A stretch of 64,000 nt of DNA from an uncultured Chitinophagaceae bacterium (GTDB lineage Bacteria > Bacteroidota > Bacteroidia > Chitinophagales > Chitinophagaceae), in the NCBI GenBank assembly GCA_937958995.1, contig CALGAP010000008.1:186001-250000 (forward strand), written 5' to 3'. The notes under the pieces are model-generated. The model did no database searches, was not told the DNA's origin, and worked only from the letters and a program-made list of their open reading frames with translations. The stretch's first letter is position 1; every line of letters begins with the position of its first letter. Made by a program: the position numbers and the translations under genes. Below, one piece after another: positions 18,290 to 26,791 of the stretch.

Positions 18290-18466
18290 GTGAAAAAACT
18301 CATCTACATACTCCTTCTCATGGGCTCCATGGGCTTCACCTCGGGGGCCGCCAATACCTCGCTTTCAAAGGGCGAAAAGAAAAGAAAAATTGACCGCCGC
18401 TATACCAATTCAGGCTACCTTGAAGTAACTACTCCCACTTCCTATTCGCTAACAGTTGGTAGTTAA
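18290..18466 (+). CDS. Small exported protein, 58 residues
   Basis: Short gene with a GTG start. The product begins MKKLIYILLLMGSMGFTSGA, a textbook signal peptide, and continues with a small lysine/arginine-rich mature part (LSKGEKKRKIDRRYTNSGY) before the TAA at 18464-18466. No ribosome-binding purine tract is obvious, but Bacteroidota rarely need one. A possible promoter lies just upstream. Function unknown; comparable tiny exported proteins are scattered in Chitinophagaceae. It precedes the PLP decarboxylase gene with a 150-base gap. Confidence 0.5.
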   Translation: MKKLIYILLLMGSMGFTSGAANTSLSKGEKKRKIDRRYTNSGYLEVTTPTSYSLTVGS

Positions 18467-18570
18467 ACCAAATCTGATATAGCTGGATTTTCAAAAACTG
18501 AATCTGTTTTATTTCTGCAGACCTTTTCAATTTTGTGGCTAAATAAGTAGCTGCTCCCGCTCAATTCGGG

Positions 18571-18601
18571 TTGCGCGTGCAGTTGCCCTTTATCACCTTT
18601 G
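18571..18601 (+). promoter_or_regulatory. Possible promoter of the PLP decarboxylase gene
   Basis: TTG at about 18570, 20 bases, then CACCTTTG ending near 18602, one base from the TAnnTTTG consensus. Positions are hand-counted and may be off by one or two. Confidence 0.35.
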
Positions 18602-18616
18602 GACAAAAATATAGCC

Positions 18617-20074
18617 ATGCAAAAGGAACAGGTACTGATGAAAGAAGAAACGCTCGATCCGGCCGACTGGAGTTCGGTGCGGCAATTAGGTCATCGCATG
18701 CTCGATGATATGATCGATTATTTACAGTCGGTGGGCGAGCGCCCGGTCTGGAAAAAGCCGCCACGCTCCGCCATCGAAAGCATGAAGCAGCCATTGCCGC
18801 GCCAGGGTCGGGATCTGTCGGAAGTGTACGATGAATTTTTCACGCAGGTACTTCCCTACAACACCAACAATATTCACCCGCGATTCTGGTCGTGGGTGCA
18901 GGGTGGCGGTACCGTAGGCGGCATGCTGGCCGATATGCTGGCATCGGGTATGAATGCCAACGTAGCCAATGGCGATCATATGGCCATGTATGTTGACCGA
19001 GCCGTGATTGAATGGTCGAAAGAAATGATGAGCTTTCCCCAATCAGCCAGCGGTATGCTGGTGAGCGGAGCCTCCATGGCCAATATCACCGCGCTGATTG
19101 TAGCGCGCAATAGTTTTAACCGCAATATCAAATTGCATGGACTGCGCGCCGCGCCTGCACAACTGGTGGTATATGGATCGGCCGAAACACACAACTGCGT
19201 GCTGAAAGGCGTGGAAGTAATCGGCATCGGCAGCGAGAATTTCCGCAAGATTCCCGTTGATGAAAATTTCCGCATACGCACAGATATACTACGGCGCAGT
19301 ATTCGGGAAGACCGCCAGGCGGGTCTGCTGCCCTTCTGCATTGTGGGCAATGCAGGCACGGTAAATACCGGCGCCATTGATCCGCTGGACGAATTGGTTG
19401 AAATTGCCCGCGAAGAAAGATTGTGGTTGCATGTTGACGGAGCTTTCGGCGCTATTCCGAAAATTCTTCCTGAATTTGAACCGCAACTGAAAGCACTGGA
19501 ACAGGCCGATAGCCTGTCATTCGACTATCACAAATGGTTACACGTAAACTATGAAGTAGCCTGTGTGCTGGTGCGCGATGCCATTGCTCACCGCGAAGCT
19601 TTTGCCACCGCAGTAAGCTATCTTACCGTGCACGAACGCGGTCTGGCCGGCGGCCCTGAAATCCTTACCAACTACGGTATGGAACTCTCGCGCGGATTCA
19701 AGGCACTCAAGGTCTGGATGTCGCTGAAAGAACATGGTATTGAAAAATACGCCGCCATGGTGCGCCAGAATATTCGCCAGGCCCAATACCTGGCCAAACT
19801 GGTGCGCAATGAAAAAGAACTGGAATTGCTGGCCGATGTATCGCTGAATATTGTGTGCTTCCGCTACAATCCCGGCAATCGCACCGAAGAAGAGCTGAAC
19901 GAGCTGAACAAGGAACTACTGATGCGCCTGCAGGAACAAGGTGTTGCCGCGCCATCCTATACCGTGCTGCACAACAAATACGCCATCCGCGCCGCCATCA
20001 CCAATCACCGCAGCAAGCGCGAAGATTTTGAGGAGTTTGTGAAAGGGGTGGTGGAAATTGGGCGCTCACTGTAG
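18617..20074 (+). CDS. PLP-dependent group II amino-acid decarboxylase
   Basis: 485 residues from the ATG at 18617, preferred to an upstream TTG. Member of the group II pyridoxal decarboxylase family (aromatic-amino-acid, glutamate and diaminobutyrate decarboxylases). Seen: NNIHPRFWSWVQGGGTVGG, VSGASMANITALIVAR, the PLP-phosphate region GNAGTVNTGAIDP, HVDGAFGAIP and the Schiff-base lysine Lys306 in SFDYHKWLH. These fit a decarboxylase rather than an aminotransferase. Substrate is not certain: it resembles the aromatic L-amino-acid group, but no specificity residue can be read with confidence. Monocistronic. Confidence 0.88.
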   Translation: MQKEQVLMKEETLDPADWSSVRQLGHRMLDDMIDYLQSVGERPVWKKPPRSAIESMKQPLPRQGRDLSEVYDEFFTQVLPYNTNNIHPRFWSWVQGGGTVGGMLADMLASGMNANVANGDHMAMYVDRAVIEWSKEMMSFPQSASGMLVSGASMANITALIVARNSFNRNIKLHGLRAAPAQLVVYGSAETHNCVLKGVEVIGIGSENFRKIPVDENFRIRTDILRRSIREDRQAGLLPFCIVGNAGTVNTGAIDPLDELVEIAREERLWLHVDGAFGAIPKILPEFEPQLKALEQADSLSFDYHKWLHVNYEVACVLVRDAIAHREAFATAVSYLTVHERGLAGGPEILTNYGMELSRGFKALKVWMSLKEHGIEKYAAMVRQNIRQAQYLAKLVRNEKELELLADVSLNIVCFRYNPGNRTEEELNELNKELLMRLQEQGVAAPSYTVLHNKYAIRAAITNHRSKREDFEEFVKGVVEIGRSL

Positions 20075-20094
20075 CGGTGAGGCGCTGAAGCACA

Positions 20095-20125
20095 GTTTCG
20101 GGTTTGGGGTTTGGCGTTTCGGGTT
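20095..20125. repeat. Intergenic TTTCGGGTTT repeat
   Basis: GTTTCGGGTTTGGGG followed by TTTGGCGTTTCGGG, 20 bases after the decarboxylase stop. The same words recur as an inverted pair at 26691-26791, also touching a stop codon. Confidence 0.55.
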
Positions 20126-20202
20126 CTACATTCGGGCAGCAATTATAAAGCGCGGCAGCAACCCGGAAGCCGAAACCGGCGACTGCACCCGCCACTATTT
20201 AC

Positions 20203-20210
20203 TATCTTTA
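20203..20210 (+). promoter_or_regulatory. Possible -7 box of ilvE
   Basis: TATCTTTA, one mismatch from TAnnTTTG, 28 bases before the ATG at 20239. Confidence 0.35.
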
Positions 20211-20238
20211 CAGTCCATAACATTTAAAATTATCCGCC

Positions 20239-21303
20239 ATGGAACTCACCGATGAGATAATAGTAAAAAGAACAACCAATTCGAGGTTGAAGGAAGTCGA
20301 TTTTGATAAGCTGGGATTTGGAACCTATATCTCCGATCACATGCTGATCAGTAATTACAAAAACGGACAGTGGGAAACGCCGCAGATTGTGCCGTTTGGA
20401 GATCTTTCCTTAAGTCCTACTACGCTGGCGCTGCATTATGGCCAGTCGGTATTTGAAGGCATGAAGGCCTTTAAGCTGGATGATGGACGCATCAACCTGT
20501 TTCGCATACATAAACACTACGAGCGCTTCACCAAGTCGCTGCATCGTATGTGCATGACCCCGGTGCCGGAAGAAACTTTTATTGAAGGCCTCCGCAAGTT
20601 GGTAGAAGTGGACAGCGCCTGGATTCCAACTACTGAAGGTTCCTCTCTGTATATCCGTCCGCTCCAATTTGCCAGCGAAGCCAAGTTTGGCGTGAAAGTT
20701 TCCGATGAATATATTTTCCTCGTATTCACCGGACCCGTAGCGCCTGCCTTTGGTCAGCCTATCAAACTGAAAGTGGAAACTCACTACATACGTGCAGCAC
20801 GCGGTGGCACCGGCTTTGCAAAATGCGCGGGCAACTATGGTGGCGCTTTCTATCCTACGCAACTCGCCAAAGAAGCCGGGTACGACCAGGTATTGTGGAC
20901 CGATGCGCGTGAAAACAAATACATCGAAGAATCGGGTATGATGAATGCCATGTTTGTGATTGATGGCGTGCTGGTAACTCCGCCGCTCAGCGACTCCATT
21001 TTAGATGGCATTACCCGCGATTCACTGCTCACACTGGCCGGCGACCTGGGCATTCCCTATGAGACCCGGCCGGTAAGTATTGCCGAACTGGAAAATGCAT
21101 TCCGCCACAACACCATATCCGAAGCATTCGGTGCCGGCACGGCCGCAGTTTGCGCACCTGTTGCCACCATTTATATCAATGGCATCGATCATCATTTGCC
21201 CGCCATACCTGCCGATTCTGTGATGAACAAACTGAAGAGCAAGCTGGAAGCCATTCGCACCGGCAAGGATGAGGACAAACATGGTTGGAACTACATCGTA
21301 TAA
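20239..21303 (+). CDS. ilvE: Branched-chain amino-acid aminotransferase
   Basis: 354-residue class IV PLP aminotransferase that interconverts leucine, isoleucine and valine with their 2-oxo acids. Length and order of motifs fit the longer (group II) IlvE type: GQSVFEGMKAFKLDDGR, YIRPLQFASE, the PLP lysine in GGTGFAKCAGNYGG, and ESGMMNAMFVIDG followed by LDGITRDSLLTLA. Cytosolic. An SDR gene follows after 36 bases and may share the transcript; no other ilv/leu genes are near. Confidence 0.95.
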   Translation: MELTDEIIVKRTTNSRLKEVDFDKLGFGTYISDHMLISNYKNGQWETPQIVPFGDLSLSPTTLALHYGQSVFEGMKAFKLDDGRINLFRIHKHYERFTKSLHRMCMTPVPEETFIEGLRKLVEVDSAWIPTTEGSSLYIRPLQFASEAKFGVKVSDEYIFLVFTGPVAPAFGQPIKLKVETHYIRAARGGTGFAKCAGNYGGAFYPTQLAKEAGYDQVLWTDARENKYIEESGMMNAMFVIDGVLVTPPLSDSILDGITRDSLLTLAGDLGIPYETRPVSIAELENAFRHNTISEAFGAGTAAVCAPVATIYINGIDHHLPAIPADSVMNKLKSKLEAIRTGKDEDKHGWNYIV

Positions 21304-21339
21304 ATTGTTATATAGAATAAACCGGGAGGCTGGCTGCTT

Positions 21340-22032
21340 ATGCCAAAAAACATCATCATCTCCGGCGCCAATGGCGGCCTGGGAACTGTCGTTGTAAAAA
21401 AATTTTTGGACGCTGGATATACTGTTATCGCCATTGACCGTTCGGGTAAACGTCCGGGTTATATCGGCAGTGATGCACCCTATGAAGCATATTCCGTAAA
21501 CCTGGCGAATGAGCAGGAAATTTCCGACTTCGTACAGGAAGCGATAAGAAAATACAAGAAAATTGACGGCGCCCTGATGCTGGCAGGTGGTTTTGCCATG
21601 GGTGATATTGCTGCCACCGACAGCGACGCTTTGAAAAAAATGATGACGCTTAATTTCGACACCGCTTATTTCCTGGCCCGCCCGCTATTCCAACATATGA
21701 TGCAAAACGGATACGGCCGCCTCGTCTTCATAGGCTCGCGCCCTGCCTTGCAACCCGGCGATGGAAAATCCAAACTGGCATATTCTTTAAGCAAATCCCT
21801 TTTGTTCACCCTCTCCGACATGCTCAACGCAGAAGCCAAAGGCAAAAACGTAGTCAGCTCCGTCGTGGTACCCAGCACTATCGACACGCCCGGTAACCGC
21901 GCCGCCATGCCCAAAGCCGACTTTGAAAAATGGGTGAAGCCCGAGGCTATTGCTGACGTGCTGGAATTTATTTGCTCGGAGAAAGGCGATGCTGTGAGAG
22001 AAGCTGTATATAAGCTGTATCATTTTGCATAA
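21340..22032 (+). CDS. SDR family oxidoreductase
   Basis: 230-residue classical short-chain dehydrogenase. N-terminal Rossmann glycine motif ISGANGGLGTVVVKKFL, a nucleotide-binding LAGGFAMGD segment and the catalytic YSLSK (with GSRPALQPGDGKSKLAYSLSK ahead) are present. The acidic-to-basic pattern after strand 2 (AIDRSGKRPG) suggests NADP rather than NAD, a weak inference. Similar to proteins annotated as dihydropteridine reductase-like SDRs, but the substrate is open. 36 bases downstream of ilvE. Confidence 0.88.
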   Translation: MPKNIIISGANGGLGTVVVKKFLDAGYTVIAIDRSGKRPGYIGSDAPYEAYSVNLANEQEISDFVQEAIRKYKKIDGALMLAGGFAMGDIAATDSDALKKMMTLNFDTAYFLARPLFQHMMQNGYGRLVFIGSRPALQPGDGKSKLAYSLSKSLLFTLSDMLNAEAKGKNVVSSVVVPSTIDTPGNRAAMPKADFEKWVKPEAIADVLEFICSEKGDAVREAVYKLYHFA

Positions 22033-22076
22033 GACCGGCTTCCAGATAATATTTTTTCACTGTATTACCGCCCTTA

Positions 22077-22104
22077 TTCAAATTCAATTTCAACTTCAAA
22101 TTCC
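22077..22104 (-). repeat. Post-stop AATTTGAA repeat
   Basis: On the minus strand a run of GGAATTTGAAGTTGAAATTG followed by AATTTGAA lies 17 bases past the CBM48 stop. Same words follow the stop of the hybrid kinase at 36274-36303, in the same sense. Confidence 0.5.
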
Positions 22105-22120
22105 TTCATTCATATCATTC

Positions 22121-22420
22121 TCACACCGTCAAAATACTATTCCACCCCACCACGCCATCGGGCTCGCGAAGCGGATTCTCGATGTCTTCCGCCCACATAC
22201 GGTCGTCGATGAAGAATTTGTAATGGTAGGTGCCGCGGGGCAACATGGGAATTTCAATTTTCCAGTAACCATCATTGGCGGGTTTCAGCCTTAGTTGATC
22301 ATGCGCCCAGTTGTTGAATGTTCCTGCGAGAGAGATATGATCTGCGCAGCTGCATCGAATGTGAAATTCGATTGTCTTCTTACGTTTGTTGACGTAAGGT
22401 GATTGATGATGGTGTCTCAT
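22121..22420 (-). CDS. CBM48 / isoamylase N-terminal-like glycogen-binding protein
   Basis: 99-residue single-domain protein. The sequence ISLAGTFNNWAHDQLRLKPANDG... and LPRGTYHYKFFIDDRMWAED matches the CBM48 / AMPK-beta glycogen-binding fold (W, K, and N residues of the carbohydrate face). Free-standing copies in Bacteroidota have unknown partners; a role in glycogen binding is from the family only. It lies between the SDR gene (convergent) and the USP gene (200 bases upstream). Confidence 0.88.
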   Translation of the reverse strand: MRHHHQSPYVNKRKKTIEFHIRCSCADHISLAGTFNNWAHDQLRLKPANDGYWKIEIPMLPRGTYHYKFFIDDRMWAEDIENPLREPDGVVGWNSILTV

Positions 22421-22481
22421 ACTACCCTCCTTGTTTTTTACACTCTAAATCAGGCGAGCTTGCAAGGGGAATTACTGTCAT

Positions 22482-22498
22482 TCACGCTTTGCGCGTGA
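22482..22498. repeat. Short TTTGCGCG palindrome
   Basis: TCACGC, five bases, GCGTGA, in the 199-base gap between the CBM48 and USP genes; core word TTTGCGCG as in the other members of the family. Confidence 0.4.
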
Positions 22499-22619
22499 CC
22501 TACGTATGATCCATGAAAATTGTCCGGGCTGTGATTTAAAAGTTACGATGATTTTTGCATAAACCGATGAATTTTTGACCGGAATATTTTTGCGCGTTTC
22601 AACAATAATTGTGGGGAAA

Positions 22620-23453
22620 TTAATCAGCGGTATTGATGGTCATCACCGGTATGGGCGACTGGTTGAAGAGAAAGCGGGCAAACAGTTTATTCACCACACC
22701 CGAGAGCAAGAGTTCTTTACCCGGGTTCACCACGATGAGGTCGGCCCCGATGTTTTGAGCATATTCCAGTGTCTTGTCAGCAATGTTCTCCCCGGGTAAA
22801 ATGTGGTATTCTACATCCAGGTTGGTATTGTCGCGCAACAGCTGAAACGTTTTATACAGGTATAACGCATCATTGGCAGAAGTAAGCGGGTTTCTTTTAG
22901 TGAGGCCAATGAGATGAATCTTTGCCTTGAATTTCCGGGCGATATATGCGGTCAGCATCACCTTACGCATGGGCAGGTTGGCCACCACGGGCAGCACGAT
23001 ATTCTGCACGTTTTCAAGCGCCAGGCCTTCAGTAATGGTCAGCACCGCCGCCTTACTTCTGCGCGCCAGCCCGTTGATGCTGAACGATCCAAATAAGCTT
23101 CCGGGTAAATAATTGGGTGAGCCCCCAACCACTATGATATCTATAAAATTCCTGATGGCATACTCGCTGATCTTTCTTTGCAGGTCGCCCTTGCAATGGG
23201 TAACAAAAAAAGGCAAGCCCGGCTCGAGGAGGTTACCAACGCACTCTTCGAGAACTGACAGTTTTCTGCTGGCATTGCCTTTAAAATTTTCCCCTGATAC
23301 GCTTAAGAAAGGTACAACTGCTGCAGGCTCAGCGTACATTAAGTGAAGGCTGCTTTGGAAGTGATTGGCTAACCGGGCGGCCCGCTCAGCGACAAGGTCG
23401 GATAGCTTGCCTGAACTCACGGGTGCCAGGATATGGTTAATGAGCTTTTGCAT
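22620..23453 (-). CDS. Tandem universal stress protein
   Basis: 277 residues from the ATG at 23453; an upstream GTG would add five residues without signal. Two UspA-like halves: the first opens MQKLINHILAPVSSGKLSDL and continues to IDIIVVGGSPNYLPGSLFG; the second opens NIVLPVVANLPMRKVMLTA. The second half ends GADLIVVNPGKELLLSGVV. The first half has a partial ATP-binding motif and the second does not follow the usual G-2x-G-9x-G pattern. Cytosolic; role in stress survival is from the family. A two-component system lies directly upstream in the same direction. Confidence 0.85.
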   Translation of the reverse strand: MQKLINHILAPVSSGKLSDLVAERAARLANHFQSSLHLMYAEPAAVVPFLSVSGENFKGNASRKLSVLEECVGNLLEPGLPFFVTHCKGDLQRKISEYAIRNFIDIIVVGGSPNYLPGSLFGSFSINGLARRSKAAVLTITEGLALENVQNIVLPVVANLPMRKVMLTAYIARKFKAKIHLIGLTKRNPLTSANDALYLYKTFQLLRDNTNLDVEYHILPGENIADKTLEYAQNIGADLIVVNPGKELLLSGVVNKLFARFLFNQSPIPVMTINTAD

Positions 23454-23525
23454 GCAGCACGGCACCAAAGTACAATAACGCTATTAAATATTGATTAAGT
23501 GTGAATTAAAAGCGAATTAAATCAA

Positions 23526-24920
23526 TTACGGGTGACTAAAACTGCGCAGCGATGGCAGCTCAATGCTGAAGATGGTGCCCTTGGTGATGTCGGATGTAAC
23601 GCTGATATCTCCTTTGTGCAAGTGGATAATGCGGCGGGCCAGCGCCAGTCCCAACCCGAAGCCCTTCACATCGGGTGAGGTGCTGCCGCGGTAAAATGGC
23701 TGGAAAATATTCTTGATCTCCTCTTCCGCAATTACATCACCCTTATTTTTTACATCGATAATTATTTTCCCCGACTCAATTTTCAGGTCGATCCAGGTGG
23801 TGTGATCGGGAGAGTATTTGCAACCGTTTTCCACGATATTCTGCAGGGAGCTGTACAAGAGATCGCTGTTACCAAAGACCAGGAAACCTTTCTCATCGTC
23901 GGGAAAACTGTTGAAATTGAGTTCCACCTGGTAGTCGGGGCTGATTTTTCGTACGGCGCCCACCACTTTGAACAACACTTCATCAATGCGCACTTCGCTC
24001 AGTTCGATACTTCCCTCAGAACCCGTACGCGCAATCTCCAGCAGGCTGCGCGTTAACTGCCGCATCTGCTGTACGTCTTCCCGTATCGATAACATCACGC
24101 GGCGGTATTCTTCGGGACTCCGGTCTTTTTGCAGGGTTACTTCCAGTTGGCTCAGCATGGACGTAAGCGGGGTAGACAATTCATGCGAAGCGTTGGATAT
24201 AAATCGACGCTGAATGATAAATGACTCCTGCAAGCGGCTGAGCAGATCATTGAAGGTGCTTGCCAGCTGGCTCAGTTCATCATGGCCCGTGCCCGCCTTT
24301 ATCTGGTGCGAAAGATTGTATGAGGAAATATCTTTAACCTCGTGAATAATCTGCGTGATGGGTTTAACCAGTTGCAATGAAAAAACATATCCCACCACCA
24401 GTGTCGAACCTATCCCGATCACCAGGCTGATGATCAGAATCTTTTTGAATTTCGATAATCGTTCCCAACCGTCCTGGTCGTAGGCAACCACCAATACAAC
24501 AATACTTTGCGCGCCATCACTTTGATATATGCCTACGCCATCGCGGGCGCCATCGGTGAAAAAATATTCGCGCTGGCGGCGAACATCTTTCAGCATTTCG
24601 CGTGTAGGAGCAATAGAGTCTTTGGGATCTTCGGCGTAGCGATACACCAATTCGTCGCGGTGGTTGTAGATCATCACCGTCTTATGTGGCAGGGCAAAGG
24701 CCAGTGCAGAATCAAACTGGTTGAGCAGTACGCGCGTGCTGTCGCTGTCGCCAAACAAAGTATAGAACTGGCTGCTGCCGGTAGCGCGGCCCAGCAAGCG
24801 CTTGTGAAAAGCCTCGCGTCTTTCGAGCGAGGCAAAATAATATACTGAAATACTCAGCAACAGCAGAATGGCTGTTACCATCAGGGCAAAGAGGGCTGTT
24901 ATTTTGAATTTGATCTTCAT
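23526..24920 (-). CDS. Sensor histidine kinase (HAMP, HisKA)
   Basis: 464 residues: membrane helix at about 8-28, an extracytoplasmic sensor of about 110 residues, helix at about 165-185, HAMP, then HisKA with FISNASHELSTPLTSML (His246) and HATPase with VENGCKYSPDH and GFGLGLALARRIIHLHKG. Pairs with the OmpR-type regulator, whose gene overlaps by four bases. Signal unknown. Layout resembles the Bacteroidota copper/heavy-metal or envelope-stress kinases, but no metal-binding motif is visible. Confidence 0.94.
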   Translation of the reverse strand: MKIKFKITALFALMVTAILLLLSISVYYFASLERREAFHKRLLGRATGSSQFYTLFGDSDSTRVLLNQFDSALAFALPHKTVMIYNHRDELVYRYAEDPKDSIAPTREMLKDVRRQREYFFTDGARDGVGIYQSDGAQSIVVLVVAYDQDGWERLSKFKKILIISLVIGIGSTLVVGYVFSLQLVKPITQIIHEVKDISSYNLSHQIKAGTGHDELSQLASTFNDLLSRLQESFIIQRRFISNASHELSTPLTSMLSQLEVTLQKDRSPEEYRRVMLSIREDVQQMRQLTRSLLEIARTGSEGSIELSEVRIDEVLFKVVGAVRKISPDYQVELNFNSFPDDEKGFLVFGNSDLLYSSLQNIVENGCKYSPDHTTWIDLKIESGKIIIDVKNKGDVIAEEEIKNIFQPFYRGSTSPDVKGFGLGLALARRIIHLHKGDISVTSDITKGTIFSIELPSLRSFSHP

Positions 24921-25603
24921 TGACTCTCCTTCAAAATATACCCCATGCCCACCTGCGTATGAATTAGCTTGGTATCGAAGTCTTTGTCCACTTTCTTACG
25001 CAGGAAATTTACGTAAACATCAATCACATTTGTCTTGGTGTCGAAATCAATATCCCACACGTTCAGCGCTATATCCGCGCGGGAAACCACTTTGTTCTTA
25101 TTGCGCACCAGGTATTCGAGCAACTGGAATTCCTTGGTGGTAAGTGAAATGGGCACATCAGCGCGGGTCACTTCCTTACTGTCGAGGTTCATCACCAGGT
25201 CAGCTACTTTCAGCAGGTTGCCGGTAGGAACCTGGTATATGCGTTTGAGCAATGCGCGTATGCGCACCAGCAGTTCTTTAAAGTCGAATGGTTTTACAAT
25301 ATAATCATCGGCGCCGGCATCAAACCCTTCAATCTTATCATCAGTAGAACTCAATGCTGTAAGCATGATCACAGGAATCTGCTCGCTTTTTCTGCGAATT
25401 TCGCGGCAGAGTTCATAACCGTTCATGCCGGGCAGGTTGATATCAAGAATAATGAGATCAAACGGGTAGGTCTCGAACAATTTTTTTCCAATATTACCAT
25501 CATACGCCACTTCCACATGGTAGTGTTGTTCAGAAAGACCTTTCTTCAGGCTTTCAGCAATCTTTTTTTCGTCTTCAACCAGCAGGATTCTTATTTCTTC
25601 CAT
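24917..25603 (-). CDS. OmpR/PhoB family response regulator
   Basis: 228 residues. Receiver with Asp54 in DLIILDINLPGM and Lys in DYIVKPFDF, followed by a winged-helix Trans_reg_C domain at about 130-225 (VTRADVPISLTTKEFQLLEYLVRNKN, VIDVYVNFLRKKVDK, GMGYILKES). Partner of the kinase encoded immediately downstream. The ATG at 25603 is only five bases from a TATTTTTG box. Confidence 0.95.
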   Translation of the reverse strand: MEEIRILLVEDEKKIAESLKKGLSEQHYHVEVAYDGNIGKKLFETYPFDLIILDINLPGMNGYELCREIRRKSEQIPVIMLTALSSTDDKIEGFDAGADDYIVKPFDFKELLVRIRALLKRIYQVPTGNLLKVADLVMNLDSKEVTRADVPISLTTKEFQLLEYLVRNKNKVVSRADIALNVWDIDFDTKTNVIDVYVNFLRKKVDKDFDTKLIHTQVGMGYILKESQ

Positions 25604-25608
25604 AATGG

Positions 25609-25616
25609 CAAAAATA
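25609..25616 (-). promoter_or_regulatory. TATTTTTG -7 box next to the regulator start
   Basis: Exact TAnnTTTG on the minus strand, ending five bases before the ATG at 25603, which would give a leaderless or near-leaderless mRNA for the two-component operon. Confidence 0.5.
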
Positions 25617-25674
25617 ACGCGGATTCACATGGTTTACATGAATTGCGTGGATTTTTGACCCCGTCGGGGCCTGC

Positions 25675-26673
25675 CTATTCCGCAACCATCTTTTTCTCCC
25701 ACAATTGCAACAAATCGATCATACGGGTGGTAAATCCATATTCGTTGTCAAACCAGGCAAACAATTTTACATGTTTATTAACAACTGAAGTCAGTTGTCC
25801 GTCTATAATGCAGCTGTGCGTGTTGCCGCGGATATCGGTCGACACCAACGGGTCTTCCGTATAAGAGATGATGCCTTTGTAGTCGCCCTCGGCAGATTTT
25901 CGGAATAACCGGTTGATTTCTTCGACGGAAGTCTCCTGCTTCAGCACAACGGTAAAATCGGCTAGCGCGCCATTTGCCACGGGCACACGCGTAGACACAG
26001 TAGCCATTTTGCCCTGCAGTGCGGGCAACAATCTTTCGAGCGATTGCACCAGGTCAATTTCTACGGGAATGATCGACTCTGCTGCCGCTCTTCCCCGTCG
26101 CAAATGACGATGCGGCGCGTCTACCAGCTCCTGGCGGCTGGTATAACTGTGCAGCACGTTAATATGCGCCGATTCAATACCGATTGCATTGAGTATATAC
26201 AAAATATGCGTGGAGCAATTGGTCATGCAGCCGCCGGGCGATATCACCAGTTCATTTTTCGCGAGAGCATGCTGGTTAAATCCATATATCAGCAGCGGCG
26301 TGTCGGCCGAGCCGGTAGTGGACAGCAAAACCCTGCGCGCGCCTGCTTCAATATGCGCCAGGGCAGCGCTGCGCGCGGTAAAGCGGCCCGTACATTCAAG
26401 CACCACGTCCACATCCAATTGCTTCCACGGAAGTTTAAGAGGGTCCTGTTCGCTGAACGCCATCACCTGTTTACCATCGGTCACCAGTTCATTGTCTTCC
26501 AGCACCGGTGCTCCGGGCCAGGCGCCATATACCGAATCGTATTTCAGGAGGTAGGCAAGATTGGCGGTATCCATCACATCATTTACCGCTACCACCTTAA
26601 TCGTCTCATGATTGATCAATCTTCTGAATAAAAGCCGGCCTATACGGCCCATGCCGTTAATCGCTAGTCTCAT
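25675..26673 (-). CDS. Divergent type I glyceraldehyde-3-phosphate dehydrogenase homologue
   Basis: 332 residues from the ATG at 26673; the longer open frame upstream is repeat DNA. Rossmann N-terminus LAINGMGRIGRLLFRRL, catalytic Cys149 and His175 are conserved, and DNEYGFTTRMIDL closes the protein. Yet the active-site loop reads SPGGCMTNCSTH in place of the usual S-N-A-S-C-T-T-N-C-L, and the phosphate loop S-T-G-A-A-K-A-V is replaced by PVEIDLVQSLERLL. So phosphate binding or substrate may differ from glycolytic GAPDH. It stands alone, not beside pgk. Role beyond a GAPDH-like dehydrogenase is open. Confidence 0.85.
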   Translation of the reverse strand: MRLAINGMGRIGRLLFRRLINHETIKVVAVNDVMDTANLAYLLKYDSVYGAWPGAPVLEDNELVTDGKQVMAFSEQDPLKLPWKQLDVDVVLECTGRFTARSAALAHIEAGARRVLLSTTGSADTPLLIYGFNQHALAKNELVISPGGCMTNCSTHILYILNAIGIESAHINVLHSYTSRQELVDAPHRHLRRGRAAAESIIPVEIDLVQSLERLLPALQGKMATVSTRVPVANGALADFTVVLKQETSVEEINRLFRKSAEGDYKGIISYTEDPLVSTDIRGNTHSCIIDGQLTSVVNKHVKLFAWFDNEYGFTTRMIDLLQLWEKKMVAE

Positions 26674-26690
26674 ACGCTGAAGGATTTCCC

Positions 26691-26791
26691 GTTTGGAGTT
26701 TCGGGTTTTGTGTTCCGCATTTCGGGTGCTGTAAGTTCCCTTTGCTTTCCAGATCTGAAGAACGCGAAACTCCAAACCCGAAACCCGAAAC
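26691..26791. repeat. Inverted TTTCGGGTTT repeat between GAPDH and receiver genes
   Basis: Left arm GTTTGGAGTTTCG (26691-26703), right arm CGAAACTCCAAAC (26765-26777), a perfect 13-base inverted pair; the right arm continues CCGAAACCCGAAAC up to the stop codon of the receiver gene. Shares words with 20095-20125. Confidence 0.6.
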
